From the NCBI RefSeq assembly GCF_900607235.1, contig NZ_LR027848.1, positions 1,043,241 through 1,107,240 of the forward strand: DNA of 64,000 nt. The letters run 5' to 3'. Under the pieces are notes generated by a model. That model was not told the origin of the DNA and ran no database searches. It saw nothing but the letters and a program-made list of their open reading frames with translations. Origin of the DNA: Olivibacter jilunii (GTDB taxonomy: Bacteria; Bacteroidota; Bacteroidia; Sphingobacteriales; Sphingobacteriaceae). The position numbers and the translations under genes are program-made. Positions 34,254 through 43,155 of this stretch are shown piece after piece. The number at the start of each line of letters is the position of its first letter. The first letter of the stretch is position 1.

Positions 34254-37200
34254 ATGAAATTAATACGCTGGCGCTTTAAATTGCCAATACTACAATCGCT
34301 CGCATTGCTAGTTAATATGTGCGCGGTAATTACAATGGCTTCGGCAAATAAACCCGAACAAGGACTTGAGAAGCGAATCCATCTCTCTTTTAATAAAGTA
34401 AATGCTTATACACTGCTGAAGGAAATCGAACGAAAGGCATCTGTCGATTTTGCATTTACAGAAGACGTCCAACTGGAAAAGTTGGTTTTCAGTCACATAC
34501 ATTATCAAAATAGTAAACTATCCGAAATACTGTCTGATCTATTTAAAGCAGAAAAAATTGTTTTTGAAGAACAAGCCGGCACTATCTCACTTCGCCGTGT
34601 TCAACAGGGATTAGCCGTTAACGGGCAAGTGCGTGATGCTACTAGCGGTAGTCCTGTCATCGGCGCAAATATACAGGTGAAGGGCACATCTCAGCGAGCG
34701 ACTACCGATCATAATGGTCATTATCAATTGCAAGTTCCAACTTCACAAAGCGTACTTGTTTTTAGTTATATTGGTTATCGGTCACATGAAGTAACTGTCA
34801 ATGGGCAGGCCCGAATCGACGTGACTTTGCAAGAAGATAACAACCCTTTGAACGAGGTGGTTGTTACTGCCTTAGGAATATCGAGGGAAGCAAAATCGAT
34901 TGGTTTTTCTCAGCAGAAAGTAGAAGGCCAAACTATTCAAGAATCTCACGAAACAAATTTGCTTAATACCTTGAATGGAAGAGTGGCAGGTGTGCGCATC
35001 ACCAATTCGAGTGGCGGAATTGGCTCCTCCGCCAACATACAAATTCGTGGACAAAATTTTGTGAGTGGTTACAATTATAATAACTCGCCCTTATTTGTTG
35101 TAGACGGCGTTCCGATCAGTAACAATAATGAGCAGTCGACCAGGGCTTATACTGGAAGGCAAGATTTTAATAATCCGAATTTCACTGCCGGAGAAGGAGA
35201 AGTAGATTATGGAAATGCGGCGGGAGAACTTGACCCCAATGATATTGAGAGCATAACCGTTTTAAAAGGACCAAATGCTGCGGCGCTTTATGGTTCGCGT
35301 GCAGCAAACGGAGTTGTATTAATTACTACCAAGTCGGGCAAGGGAACAAAGGGTGTTGGCGTTAGTTTCAATTCGCAAGCGAGCGCAGAGGCTCCACTTA
35401 AATTACCGGACTATCAGTACGAATATGGCCAGGGCCGCGATGGCGAATATAGCTATGTAGACGGCATGGGAGGCGGCTTAAACGATAATGTGATGGAAAA
35501 CTGGGGGCCACGCCTGAATGGCCAGCTAATTCCGCAATTTGACTCACCAATCGATCCAGCTACAGGGCAGCGTATACCTACCCCCTTTATTGCCTATCCA
35601 AATCAATTGAAAGACTTTTTTCAAACAGGACAAACTTTCACTAATAATTTAGCTATAGCGGGAAGTAATGAAAAGTTAAATTTCCGATTTTCTTATACAA
35701 ATACCTCTCAGCGCGGAATTGTACCGAATACCGATTTAAGTCGTAATGCTGTTGGGTTAAATGCAGGTTATGCTATTACTCCTAAGTTAAAAATAGATGT
35801 GAATATGAACTATGTTAATTCAGGAAGTGATAACCGCGCAAGTTATGGTGCCAAGAATGAGGATGCCATCATGAAAATCTTCCTATATATGCCTCGAAAT
35901 GTAAACATAAATAGCTTGCGTAATTATTGGGCAGATGGTTCATTGCGAACGAGGCAACTTTCGCCCATTTGGGGTTTAAACAGCAGTCGATTAAACAATC
36001 CTTATTTTGTTGCTTACGAAAATCTAAACGGTAACAACCGTGATCGGGTTTACGGTAATGTAAAGTTTACCTATAACTTCTTGCCGAACTTAAGTCTCAT
36101 GCTGCGTACCGGTCGTGATTTCTATAATGATAAGCGTACGATGCGTCATGCTGTGTCATCGGCACAATATGTTAATGGATATTATCAGGAAGATGATGTT
36201 TATTTTCTTGAAACGAATCATGATGCCTTACTTTCTTATCATACCAAGATCAACGACGATTTTAGCGTAAATGCATCCTTGGGAGGGAATTTGATGAATC
36301 AGGAATCAAAACGGCTCGGTGCTATTGTAGATCGTCTATCAATTCCCAATGTGTACAACCTGACGAATAACGCTTCTCCCATTGTGGCAGGTAATATTCG
36401 TCAACAAAAAAAAATAAATTCAGTTTATGGAACTGCTCAGGTTGGCTATAAAGACGCTCTTTTTTTAGATCTCACCGGGAGAAACGACTGGTCAAGTGCA
36501 TTACCAAAACAAAATAGATCTTATTTCTATCCATCGGCATCCCTCAGTTTGGTGGCAACTGAACTTTTCGGTTGGCGTAGCGACGCCTTAAGCTATTTAA
36601 AACTTCGCAGTAGCCTTTCTTCGGTAAGGCGAGATCTCGAGCCCTACCAGACGATGCCAAATTTCCAGGTTACACAGGGATGGAATGGTGAGACGGTTGC
36701 TGTACACAATAATAATTATCCCAATCCGGACATTCGGCCCGAGAAAGTTAGCTCATATGAATTTGGTTTTGATTCGAGATTTTTCAATAACCGCTTGGGG
36801 ATCGACTTTACTTATTATAGAAGCACTACCACCGATCTGATTATTCCCGTTACGCTAAACCCTTCGGCAGGATACGATACGAAGTTAATGAATGTAGGTA
36901 AAATGAAGAATAATGGTGTTGAACTAATGATAGATGTAACCCCCATAAGAACGAATCAATTTAGTTGGAACGTAAATGTGAACTTTGGGCTAAATAGAAA
37001 CCGAGTGCTCTACTTGGCGGAAGATTTAGGCATTTCGCGTATCCGTCAGCTTGAGCGTTGGGCATCTTTGGAAATGCGTACCGAAAATACAAAAGGTGAT
37101 GGTTCTTTTGGCTCTCTGTACGGTGATTACCTGATTTATCAGAACGGTACACTGACGCATCGTAACGGTTTACCCCAAGAAGAAAATGGCGACTGGGGAT

Positions 37201-37742
37201 ACTTGGGTAATGTAAATCCTGATTATACCGGAGGGATTACTAACCAATTTTCCTATCGCAATTTTGACCTCAGCTTCCTCTTCGGATTTCAGAAAGGAGG
37301 TGTTGTACATTCACGTACTTATATTGAGGGAATCAATAGTGGCTCTTTGAAGGAATCCTTAGTAAATCGGGATGCAAATGGTGGTGGTACAATGATTGGT
37401 GAAGGGGTTGATATTGATACGGGCGAACCGAACGATACAGAAGTTACGGTGCGTAACTATTGGCGAGCTTACTATAACAATGACCGTATTGCCACTTTTG
37501 ATGCTTCTTATATAAAACTGAGGGAGGTGAAAATTACATACCGACTGCCCGAAAAATTATTGAAGCGTACACCGATAAGACAGGCAAGCTTTTCGCTAGT
37601 GGGACGTAACCTTGTCCTATGGTCGGACGTGCCCAACATTGATCCTGAAGTATCCGGTTACGATGGCCAATTTCAGGGTTTAGAAGCCTTTTCACTTCCT
37701 TCACTACGTAGCTTTGGCGCTGCGTTAAATATTAACTTTTAG
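34254..37742 (+). CDS. STN-containing SusC/RagA-family outer-membrane protein
   Basis: A 1162-residue TonB-dependent transporter with a signal peptide (about 1-31). An STN signalling domain (about 40-115, KRIHLSFNKVNAYTLLKEI) is followed by a CarboxypepD-like domain (VNGQVRDATSGSPVIGANIQVKG), a plug (NEVVVTALGISREAKSIGFS) and a barrel ending LRSFGAALNINF. The STN domain is what touches FecR in the periplasm, so this transporter also acts as the sensor of the sigma/anti-sigma pair upstream. Its SusD partner starts 10 bp after. The substrate is inferred from the phosphatase downstream to be a phosphorylated compound. Confidence 0.94.
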   Translation: MKLIRWRFKLPILQSLALLVNMCAVITMASANKPEQGLEKRIHLSFNKVNAYTLLKEIERKASVDFAFTEDVQLEKLVFSHIHYQNSKLSEILSDLFKAEKIVFEEQAGTISLRRVQQGLAVNGQVRDATSGSPVIGANIQVKGTSQRATTDHNGHYQLQVPTSQSVLVFSYIGYRSHEVTVNGQARIDVTLQEDNNPLNEVVVTALGISREAKSIGFSQQKVEGQTIQESHETNLLNTLNGRVAGVRITNSSGGIGSSANIQIRGQNFVSGYNYNNSPLFVVDGVPISNNNEQSTRAYTGRQDFNNPNFTAGEGEVDYGNAAGELDPNDIESITVLKGPNAAALYGSRAANGVVLITTKSGKGTKGVGVSFNSQASAEAPLKLPDYQYEYGQGRDGEYSYVDGMGGGLNDNVMENWGPRLNGQLIPQFDSPIDPATGQRIPTPFIAYPNQLKDFFQTGQTFTNNLAIAGSNEKLNFRFSYTNTSQRGIVPNTDLSRNAVGLNAGYAITPKLKIDVNMNYVNSGSDNRASYGAKNEDAIMKIFLYMPRNVNINSLRNYWADGSLRTRQLSPIWGLNSSRLNNPYFVAYENLNGNNRDRVYGNVKFTYNFLPNLSLMLRTGRDFYNDKRTMRHAVSSAQYVNGYYQEDDVYFLETNHDALLSYHTKINDDFSVNASLGGNLMNQESKRLGAIVDRLSIPNVYNLTNNASPIVAGNIRQQKKINSVYGTAQVGYKDALFLDLTGRNDWSSALPKQNRSYFYPSASLSLVATELFGWRSDALSYLKLRSSLSSVRRDLEPYQTMPNFQVTQGWNGETVAVHNNNYPNPDIRPEKVSSYEFGFDSRFFNNRLGIDFTYYRSTTTDLIIPVTLNPSAGYDTKLMNVGKMKNNGVELMIDVTPIRTNQFSWNVNVNFGLNRNRVLYLAEDLGISRIRQLERWASLEMRTENTKGDGSFGSLYGDYLIYQNGTLTHRNGLPQEENGDWGYLGNVNPDYTGGITNQFSYRNFDLSFLFGFQKGGVVHSRTYIEGINSGSLKESLVNRDANGGGTMIGEGVDIDTGEPNDTEVTVRNYWRAYYNNDRIATFDASYIKLREVKITYRLPEKLLKRTPIRQASFSLVGRNLVLWSDVPNIDPEVSGYDGQFQGLEAFSLPSLRSFGAALNINF

Positions 37743-37752
37743 AGAAAGCACC

Positions 37753-39291
37753 ATGAAGAAGTTGATCTATTTTTCACTGTCGATCCTTTTACTCATTTTT
37801 GGATCGTGTAAAGACTTTGAAGCAATTAACATTAATCCTAATAATCCGGATATTGTACCTCCTGAAATGCTATTACCCCCCATACTCAGTGGTGCTGTTA
37901 GCACCATGACTGCCAGTGGAGGCAGTAGGGCCGGACAATTTGTTCAGCATATTGCCTATTTGGGCGGAACAAGTGAGGAGGATGGCCGGTACAATCTGAC
38001 GGGAGCCTCTTTTCGTGAGGAATGGAACGGCGCGATGCGTCTGATTAAAGATGTGAATCAGCTACGTTTACTTGCACAGGAGAATCAATTGCCGCATTAT
38101 GAAGCGGTTGCCTTGATTTGCAAGGTTTATATTTTATCGATCATGAGCGACGCCTATGGGGATATACCTTATGACGAAGCTGGAAAAGGGGATGTGGCAG
38201 GATTGGAATTTCCACATTATCAATCGCAGCAGGAGGTATATGGACTAATGCTTAACGATCTGGAGCAAGCCAATCAATTACTAAAAGGCATAGATCCCTC
38301 ATTGACTATCAATCGCGATATCCTATATTATGGAAACACCGGTGCTTGGCGTAAATTCGCCAACTCTTTAAAAATCCGTATATTGATGCGCCAATCGCAA
38401 AAAGCAGATGTCGCAGCTGCGGTAAGCGCCATTTTTAATAATCCTTCGGAATATCCAATATTCGAAAAAGTGGAAGATCAAGCTACATTAGTTTATAATA
38501 ATAATGCCGATTTATACCGGTGGTTTATTCTTAATCCGCCGGCAGATGGTAGTGGTGTAAACTTCGATGGGAACGATCGTGTAAGCGAAACGATGGTAGA
38601 TATGTTGCAGAAAGTGGCCGACCCTCGGATGAAAATTTATGTAGCCCCGACAAAAAATTCCTATAACGCCCATCGTAGTAACTCTACTGTTCCTTATGTT
38701 TATCGTGGACAGCGGGTTGGGTTGAGTTCATTGGAGCAGAACGCTTTGTACCAGCAAACAGGCCTCAATAAAGATGATTATTCCGTATTGGGTAAACGAA
38801 TAAGAAAAGAAAATAGGGCCTTCCTCTTCACTTATAGTGAACTTCTGTTTTTAAAAGCAGAGGCAATCGTGAGAAATATGGGGGTGCAGGGAGATGCGGC
38901 GGCTGTTTATTTAGAGGGGATAGCCGCTTCATTGGCTAAATGGCCACAAGTAGGTCAGGCATCCAACGAGGAAACGCCTTATATCAGCCAAGCGGAGACA
39001 ACGGGTTTCTTAAGGCGTACCGATATAGCACTTCGGGAAGAAACAGCTTTGCAACAGATCGCCGAGCAGCAATGGATAGATGCTTTTTTAAATGGCTATG
39101 AGGCTTGGGCTTCTTGGAGACGTACCGGTTATCCACAGTTAAAGCCCGGACCATCGGTATTGGCACCTATTCCTGTTCGATATGTGTATTCGGATAATGA
39201 ACAAAATAACCCCAATCTGATTCAATGGGTAAATGACACAATGGGAGGTAACATGCCTACTCATAATACAAAAGTTTGGTTTCAACCATAA
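37753..39291 (+). CDS. SusD/RagB-family lipoprotein (SusD-like_2 type)
   Basis: A 512-residue outer-membrane lipoprotein with lipobox LIFGSC (cysteine near 19) and mature start CKDFEAININPNNPD. The NPNNPD and GSRAGQFVQHIAYLGG segments and the C-terminal EQQWIDAFLNGYEAWASWRRTGYP are typical of the SusD_RagB/SusD-like group whose members are linked to peptides or small molecules more often than polysaccharides. It pairs with the STN-SusC gene 10 bp upstream. It is 9 bp before the phosphatase gene, in one operon. Confidence 0.92.
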   Translation: MKKLIYFSLSILLLIFGSCKDFEAININPNNPDIVPPEMLLPPILSGAVSTMTASGGSRAGQFVQHIAYLGGTSEEDGRYNLTGASFREEWNGAMRLIKDVNQLRLLAQENQLPHYEAVALICKVYILSIMSDAYGDIPYDEAGKGDVAGLEFPHYQSQQEVYGLMLNDLEQANQLLKGIDPSLTINRDILYYGNTGAWRKFANSLKIRILMRQSQKADVAAAVSAIFNNPSEYPIFEKVEDQATLVYNNNADLYRWFILNPPADGSGVNFDGNDRVSETMVDMLQKVADPRMKIYVAPTKNSYNAHRSNSTVPYVYRGQRVGLSSLEQNALYQQTGLNKDDYSVLGKRIRKENRAFLFTYSELLFLKAEAIVRNMGVQGDAAAVYLEGIAASLAKWPQVGQASNEETPYISQAETTGFLRRTDIALREETALQQIAEQQWIDAFLNGYEAWASWRRTGYPQLKPGPSVLAPIPVRYVYSDNEQNNPNLIQWVNDTMGGNMPTHNTKVWFQP

Positions 39292-39300
39292 AAGTATTAG

Positions 39301-41130
39301 ATGAATATAAGAAAATGGATATGTGCGTGCAGCTTGGCAAGTAGCGGGCTGTTTGCGCACGCACAGCAGTACACGGTTAACAAAAACGCGCATTCGCACA
39401 ACGATTATTTACAAGCACAGCCTTTTTATACAGCTTATGCGAATCGTTTTGCTTCCATCGAAATAGACGTGTTTCTGAAAAATGATTCACTTTATGTAGC
39501 ACACGAAGAGGAGGAGATTAAACCCGGACACACCATTCAGAATCTCTATCTAAAGCCCTTATTGCAACAGATATCTTTGCATAATGGTAAGGTATACCCT
39601 GAAGGTGGGCAACTACAATTTTTGATCGACTTAAAAACAGATGGAGAGCCTACCTTGAAAGCATTGGAGCGCCAACTTGCGCCCATTCGGGCTTATTTTG
39701 ATGTAAACCGAAATCCGGATGCCGTGCGTTTAGTAATTAGTGGTGATATGCCTAAGCCGGAGCGTTTCGGGGCCTTTGATCCAATATTTTACTTTGATGG
39801 CCGTACACAGCTTCGCTATAGCGATGAACAGCTTAAACGAGTCGCATTCTATAGTGCACCTTTTCAGTCTTTCAGTGTTTGGAACGGTTTGGGAAGAATA
39901 ACTGAGCCGGAGCGGAACAAAGTAAAGCATTTTATCGATTCGGTGCATGCAGTTGGTAAACCCGTACGCTTCTGGGGCTGTCCCGACACCAAAACGGCCT
40001 GGCAGGCCTTTATAAAATTGGGAGTAGATTACCTAAATACCGATTCACCGAATATTCTGGCTAGCTTTTTAAATAGATACGAGGTGAATAGTTATACCCG
40101 TAAAAATAAGCATGAAATATATCGGCCAAGCTATAAGCAGGATGGTACGAAAGGAAAGGTGAAGCGGGTCATTTTGCTTATCAGCGACGGAGCAGGTTTC
40201 AACCAGCAATGGGCAGCAGCGACCATCAATGGTGGCCAATTGAATATGACACAGTTTAAGCATATTGGTTTTCAGAACACTGCACCGGCGGATGATTACA
40301 ACACTGATTCCGCAGCAGGTGCGACAGCTTTTGCTACGGGTGAAAAAACAAAAAATCGCTACATCGGTAACGATAGTACCGGCAAAGCTTTGCCCAATTT
40401 ACCGGAGAAGTTGAATAACATACATATACCAAGTGCTATTCTCACAAACGATCGACTTCCCGGCGCAACACCCGCCTCTTTCTTTGCACATCAAAGCGAG
40501 CGCGACTATTCGACAGCCATCGCTTATGATATCCTTAAAAGCCCTGTAAAGCTATTTGTAGGTGGCAGCCACCCAAGCTTAGTCGCAGACAGCGCTAAAC
40601 TGAAACAGCAATTAATGACAAAAGGTACCGTTATTTGTACCGACCTACGTGAGCTAAATACCGTTTCCGGCGAGCAGCTTATTTGTCTGGCCCAAGATGA
40701 TCCTTCCAGGGGTTATCATATGTTGGAAGATGCATTTGACGATGCCTTGGCTCTAATGGAAAAGCGGCATGATCGTTTTTTTATGATGGTTGAAGGCGCT
40801 AAAATTGACGGGGGTGGACACAGCAATAAGATTGCACAATGTATTGAGGAATATCTAAGCTTTGATAGGATATTGGGAAAGGCCTTGCAATATGCCGATA
40901 AAAATGAGGGAACACTGGTAGTGGTGACCTCTGATCATGAAACAGGCGGATTGGTATTGGTAGATGGTAACTATGAGAAGGGCTTTGTACTCGGTGAGTT
41001 CGTTACCAATGACCATACCGGTGCCCCTATTCCTGTATACAGTTATGGCCCCGGAGCCGCTAGGTTTACTGGTTTTATGCAAAACAGCGATATCGGGAAG
41101 CGCATTTTTGAACTACTCTCCGCTAAATAA
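39301..41130 (+). CDS. Secreted phosphodiesterase-alkaline phosphatase fusion
   Basis: A 609-residue secreted protein (signal peptide about 1-21). The N-terminal domain (about 29-258) is PLC/glycerophosphodiesterase-like: HSHNDY at 31-36, E54 and D56 in SIEIDVF, and H68 in YVAHEE. The C-terminal domain is a PhoA-type alkaline phosphatase: ISDGAG with D296, nucleophile S337 in NTDSAAGATAF, VEGAKIDGGGHSN, TSDHETGG and TNDHTG for the metals. Together they could cleave a phosphodiester and then release phosphate. It closes the FecI/FecR/SusCD operon. Domain calls are firm; the joint activity is inferred. Confidence 0.9.
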   Translation: MNIRKWICACSLASSGLFAHAQQYTVNKNAHSHNDYLQAQPFYTAYANRFASIEIDVFLKNDSLYVAHEEEEIKPGHTIQNLYLKPLLQQISLHNGKVYPEGGQLQFLIDLKTDGEPTLKALERQLAPIRAYFDVNRNPDAVRLVISGDMPKPERFGAFDPIFYFDGRTQLRYSDEQLKRVAFYSAPFQSFSVWNGLGRITEPERNKVKHFIDSVHAVGKPVRFWGCPDTKTAWQAFIKLGVDYLNTDSPNILASFLNRYEVNSYTRKNKHEIYRPSYKQDGTKGKVKRVILLISDGAGFNQQWAAATINGGQLNMTQFKHIGFQNTAPADDYNTDSAAGATAFATGEKTKNRYIGNDSTGKALPNLPEKLNNIHIPSAILTNDRLPGATPASFFAHQSERDYSTAIAYDILKSPVKLFVGGSHPSLVADSAKLKQQLMTKGTVICTDLRELNTVSGEQLICLAQDDPSRGYHMLEDAFDDALALMEKRHDRFFMMVEGAKIDGGGHSNKIAQCIEEYLSFDRILGKALQYADKNEGTLVVVTSDHETGGLVLVDGNYEKGFVLGEFVTNDHTGAPIPVYSYGPGAARFTGFMQNSDIGKRIFELLSAK

Positions 41131-41139
41131 TCCATTCTT

Positions 41140-41168
41140 TACCCCACTCTATGAGCAGGAGTGGGGTA
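41140..41168 (+). terminator. Stem-loop ending the phosphatase operon
   Basis: A perfect 10-bp stem TACCCCACTC/GAGTGGGGTA (41140-41149 with 41159-41168) with a 9-nt loop, 9 bp after the stop. It is followed by TTGATATTT, a poor T-run. It separates two convergent operons. Confidence 0.65.
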
Positions 41169-41192
41169 TTGATATTTAAACTAATAGGAGTG

Positions 41193-41921
41193 CTAGTTGC
41201 GTCGCTTAGAAATCAATAAACTTTGGTTGACTTTTTCAGATAATATTTTTCGATAGCCGGGACTTGCTAAAATTGTCAATTCATTGCCAAGTAAAATCTT
41301 ATTGCCTTCAATCGACTTAATATTTTTTGGATTGACGATAATAGACTTATGCACCCTGACAAAATCATATGGCTTTAAGTATTCCTCTGCTTCAGTTAAG
41401 GTTATATAAGTCATATAGCTTTCAGTAGGTGTATAAATGGTGATATAATTGGCCGTCGACTCGATGTACAGAATTTTGTCTATTAAAACACGGATCAACT
41501 TACCCTTTATATCGCTTTTAATAAAGAAGTAATTTTCTTTTTTGCTTGGCTGTTGGGTACTCTGCTTAAGTTTTTGATAACGCGATACCGCTTTTAAAAA
41601 TCGTTCGTATCCAAAAGGTTTAGCAATGTAGTCGATGACGTCACGATCAAATGCTTCTAAACCGTATTGCGTGTGAGCTGTAGTAAAGACAATATGCGTA
41701 TAGTCTTTAATTAAATTGGCTAATTCCAAACCTGATATTTCAGGCATGTTAATGTCAAGAAAGGTGATGTCGGCCCTGATTTCATTTTGTTGAAATTTTT
41801 GTAAAGCTTCCAAGGGATTTAATGAGGATCCCAATAATTCAAGGGTGGGCGTTTTGTTTATGAATTTGCTTAGCAGGCTTACAGAAGCTGCTTCATCATC
41901 AACTACATAACAACGTATCAT
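41193..41921 (-). CDS. LytTR-family response regulator
   Basis: A 242-residue regulator from ATG 41921 (MIRCYVVDDEAAS, the usual family start); ATG 41927 and TTG 41945 are also in frame. The receiver domain carries D56 in ITFLDINMPEISG and KPFGYERFLKAVSRY at its end. The LytTR DNA-binding domain covers about 135-240 (LIRVLIDKILYIESTANYITIYT, YDFVRVHKSIIVN). LytTR proteins bind pairs of direct repeats. It overlaps the end of its kinase gene by 23 bp. The FtsX-type permease upstream in the same direction may be part of the regulon. Confidence 0.92.
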   Translation of the reverse strand: MIRCYVVDDEAASVSLLSKFINKTPTLELLGSSLNPLEALQKFQQNEIRADITFLDINMPEISGLELANLIKDYTHIVFTTAHTQYGLEAFDRDVIDYIAKPFGYERFLKAVSRYQKLKQSTQQPSKKENYFFIKSDIKGKLIRVLIDKILYIESTANYITIYTPTESYMTYITLTEAEEYLKPYDFVRVHKSIIVNPKNIKSIEGNKILLGNELTILASPGYRKILSEKVNQSLLISKRRN

Positions 41922-42978
41922 GCGCATATCTAGTTTTGAGCTCAATCAAGAAGTCATGAACTCTGTTTTCAATGGATAGGCTAAAACGGTCATTGTAAAA
42001 GCTTTGCAGTCTTTCGCGCGCATTTGAAATGCCGACGAAAGTCCCCTGAACAGGCATATGTGTACGTTTTTTATTCCAGGTTTTAAATACAAGTTCACCA
42101 TGTTCGGCAATTACGTAAACAATACCGGGAGCCTGGTGGTCCGTTAAATCGCCATGTTTATACATGTTCTCCACAAAGGTAGTAAACAAAAGAGGAAGAA
42201 TTTTTAATTCATTCAGGTCATAGTCTACCAAATTGATTTCTAGGGTGATATTTAACTTGCCATTGGTTCTTATGTGGTTTATTCTAATGAGATTTCGGAT
42301 GTTCTCCAGTTCCATCTGAAGCGGTACCTCATGGTCATCATCTGTTTTCTGCAAGGTATAGCGCATGATCTCCGACAAGAGCAAAACTGCCTCGCCTGCT
42401 TTTTCTGATACGCCTTCTACTGCATCATAGATGAAGTTCATGGTGTTGAAAATGAAATGCGGTTCAATTTGCGTACGCAGTTTAGCATTTTGTGATTTTA
42501 TTAATTTCATTTTCAGTTCTGCCTGTTTTTGCTCATTTTCAGCACGTTCTTGTTCTAATTTCGCTACTTGTCGGTGCTTCTGCAGCGCATTAATAAAAAT
42601 CCAATATACTGTGCTCAGCATTATAAAGAAAAGGGCGCGATAACTATGTTTAATCAATAGGGTTTCGAAATTATAACGGCCGCTGTTTTCAGTATCGACT
42701 CCTAAATAAAGGAAAAGTGTCTGAATTGTATAATAGGCGATGATTTCGATCGGTATAAGGAAAAACAGCCAGTATTTGTTTTTTCTGGTTAATACCCAAT
42801 GGGCATGGAAATAAAATAATGCGATAGCGAGACTATACGAACACAAAGCTCTGCCAAGCGTTAACCCCACCTTCAACGCCACTATAAAACTTACCTCATA
42901 AGCGATCAGGATAAACCAGCCTACGATATGCCAAAGCACCACTTTTCTCTTGCGCAAAAAATCTGTTGCAAAAATCAT
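41899..42978 (-). CDS. LytS-type sensor histidine kinase (His_kinase family)
   Basis: A 359-residue kinase from ATG 42978 (MIFATDFLRKRKVVLWH); a TTG at 43008 is in frame but not needed. Four hydrophobic segments lie in the first 140 residues (VVLWHIVGWFILIAYEVSFIVAL and following). A coiled linker rich in Glu/Gln/Lys follows, then the family signature IEPHFIFNTMNFIYDAVE, where the His is the phosphorylation site, and a HATPase-like end. There is no separate sensor domain, so the membrane part probably senses. It pairs with the LytTR regulator that overlaps its 3' end. Confidence 0.9.
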   Translation of the reverse strand: MIFATDFLRKRKVVLWHIVGWFILIAYEVSFIVALKVGLTLGRALCSYSLAIALFYFHAHWVLTRKNKYWLFFLIPIEIIAYYTIQTLFLYLGVDTENSGRYNFETLLIKHSYRALFFIMLSTVYWIFINALQKHRQVAKLEQERAENEQKQAELKMKLIKSQNAKLRTQIEPHFIFNTMNFIYDAVEGVSEKAGEAVLLLSEIMRYTLQKTDDDHEVPLQMELENIRNLIRINHIRTNGKLNITLEINLVDYDLNELKILPLLFTTFVENMYKHGDLTDHQAPGIVYVIAEHGELVFKTWNKKRTHMPVQGTFVGISNARERLQSFYNDRFSLSIENRVHDFLIELKTRYAHDTLLCS

Positions 42979-43155
42979 TTTAGGTGTCCGATGTTTATTG
43001 AAATGCAAATTTCCATTGGCATCGATGCCAATTTACATAAAATTGCTAAAACAAGCTGACAATATCCACTGACAGCTCAAAGATAGGCCCCGTCGGGTAA
43101 GGAGAGGTGTTACCCGAGGTGATTACATAGATTTAGGCGAGGCAATTAAATATAG

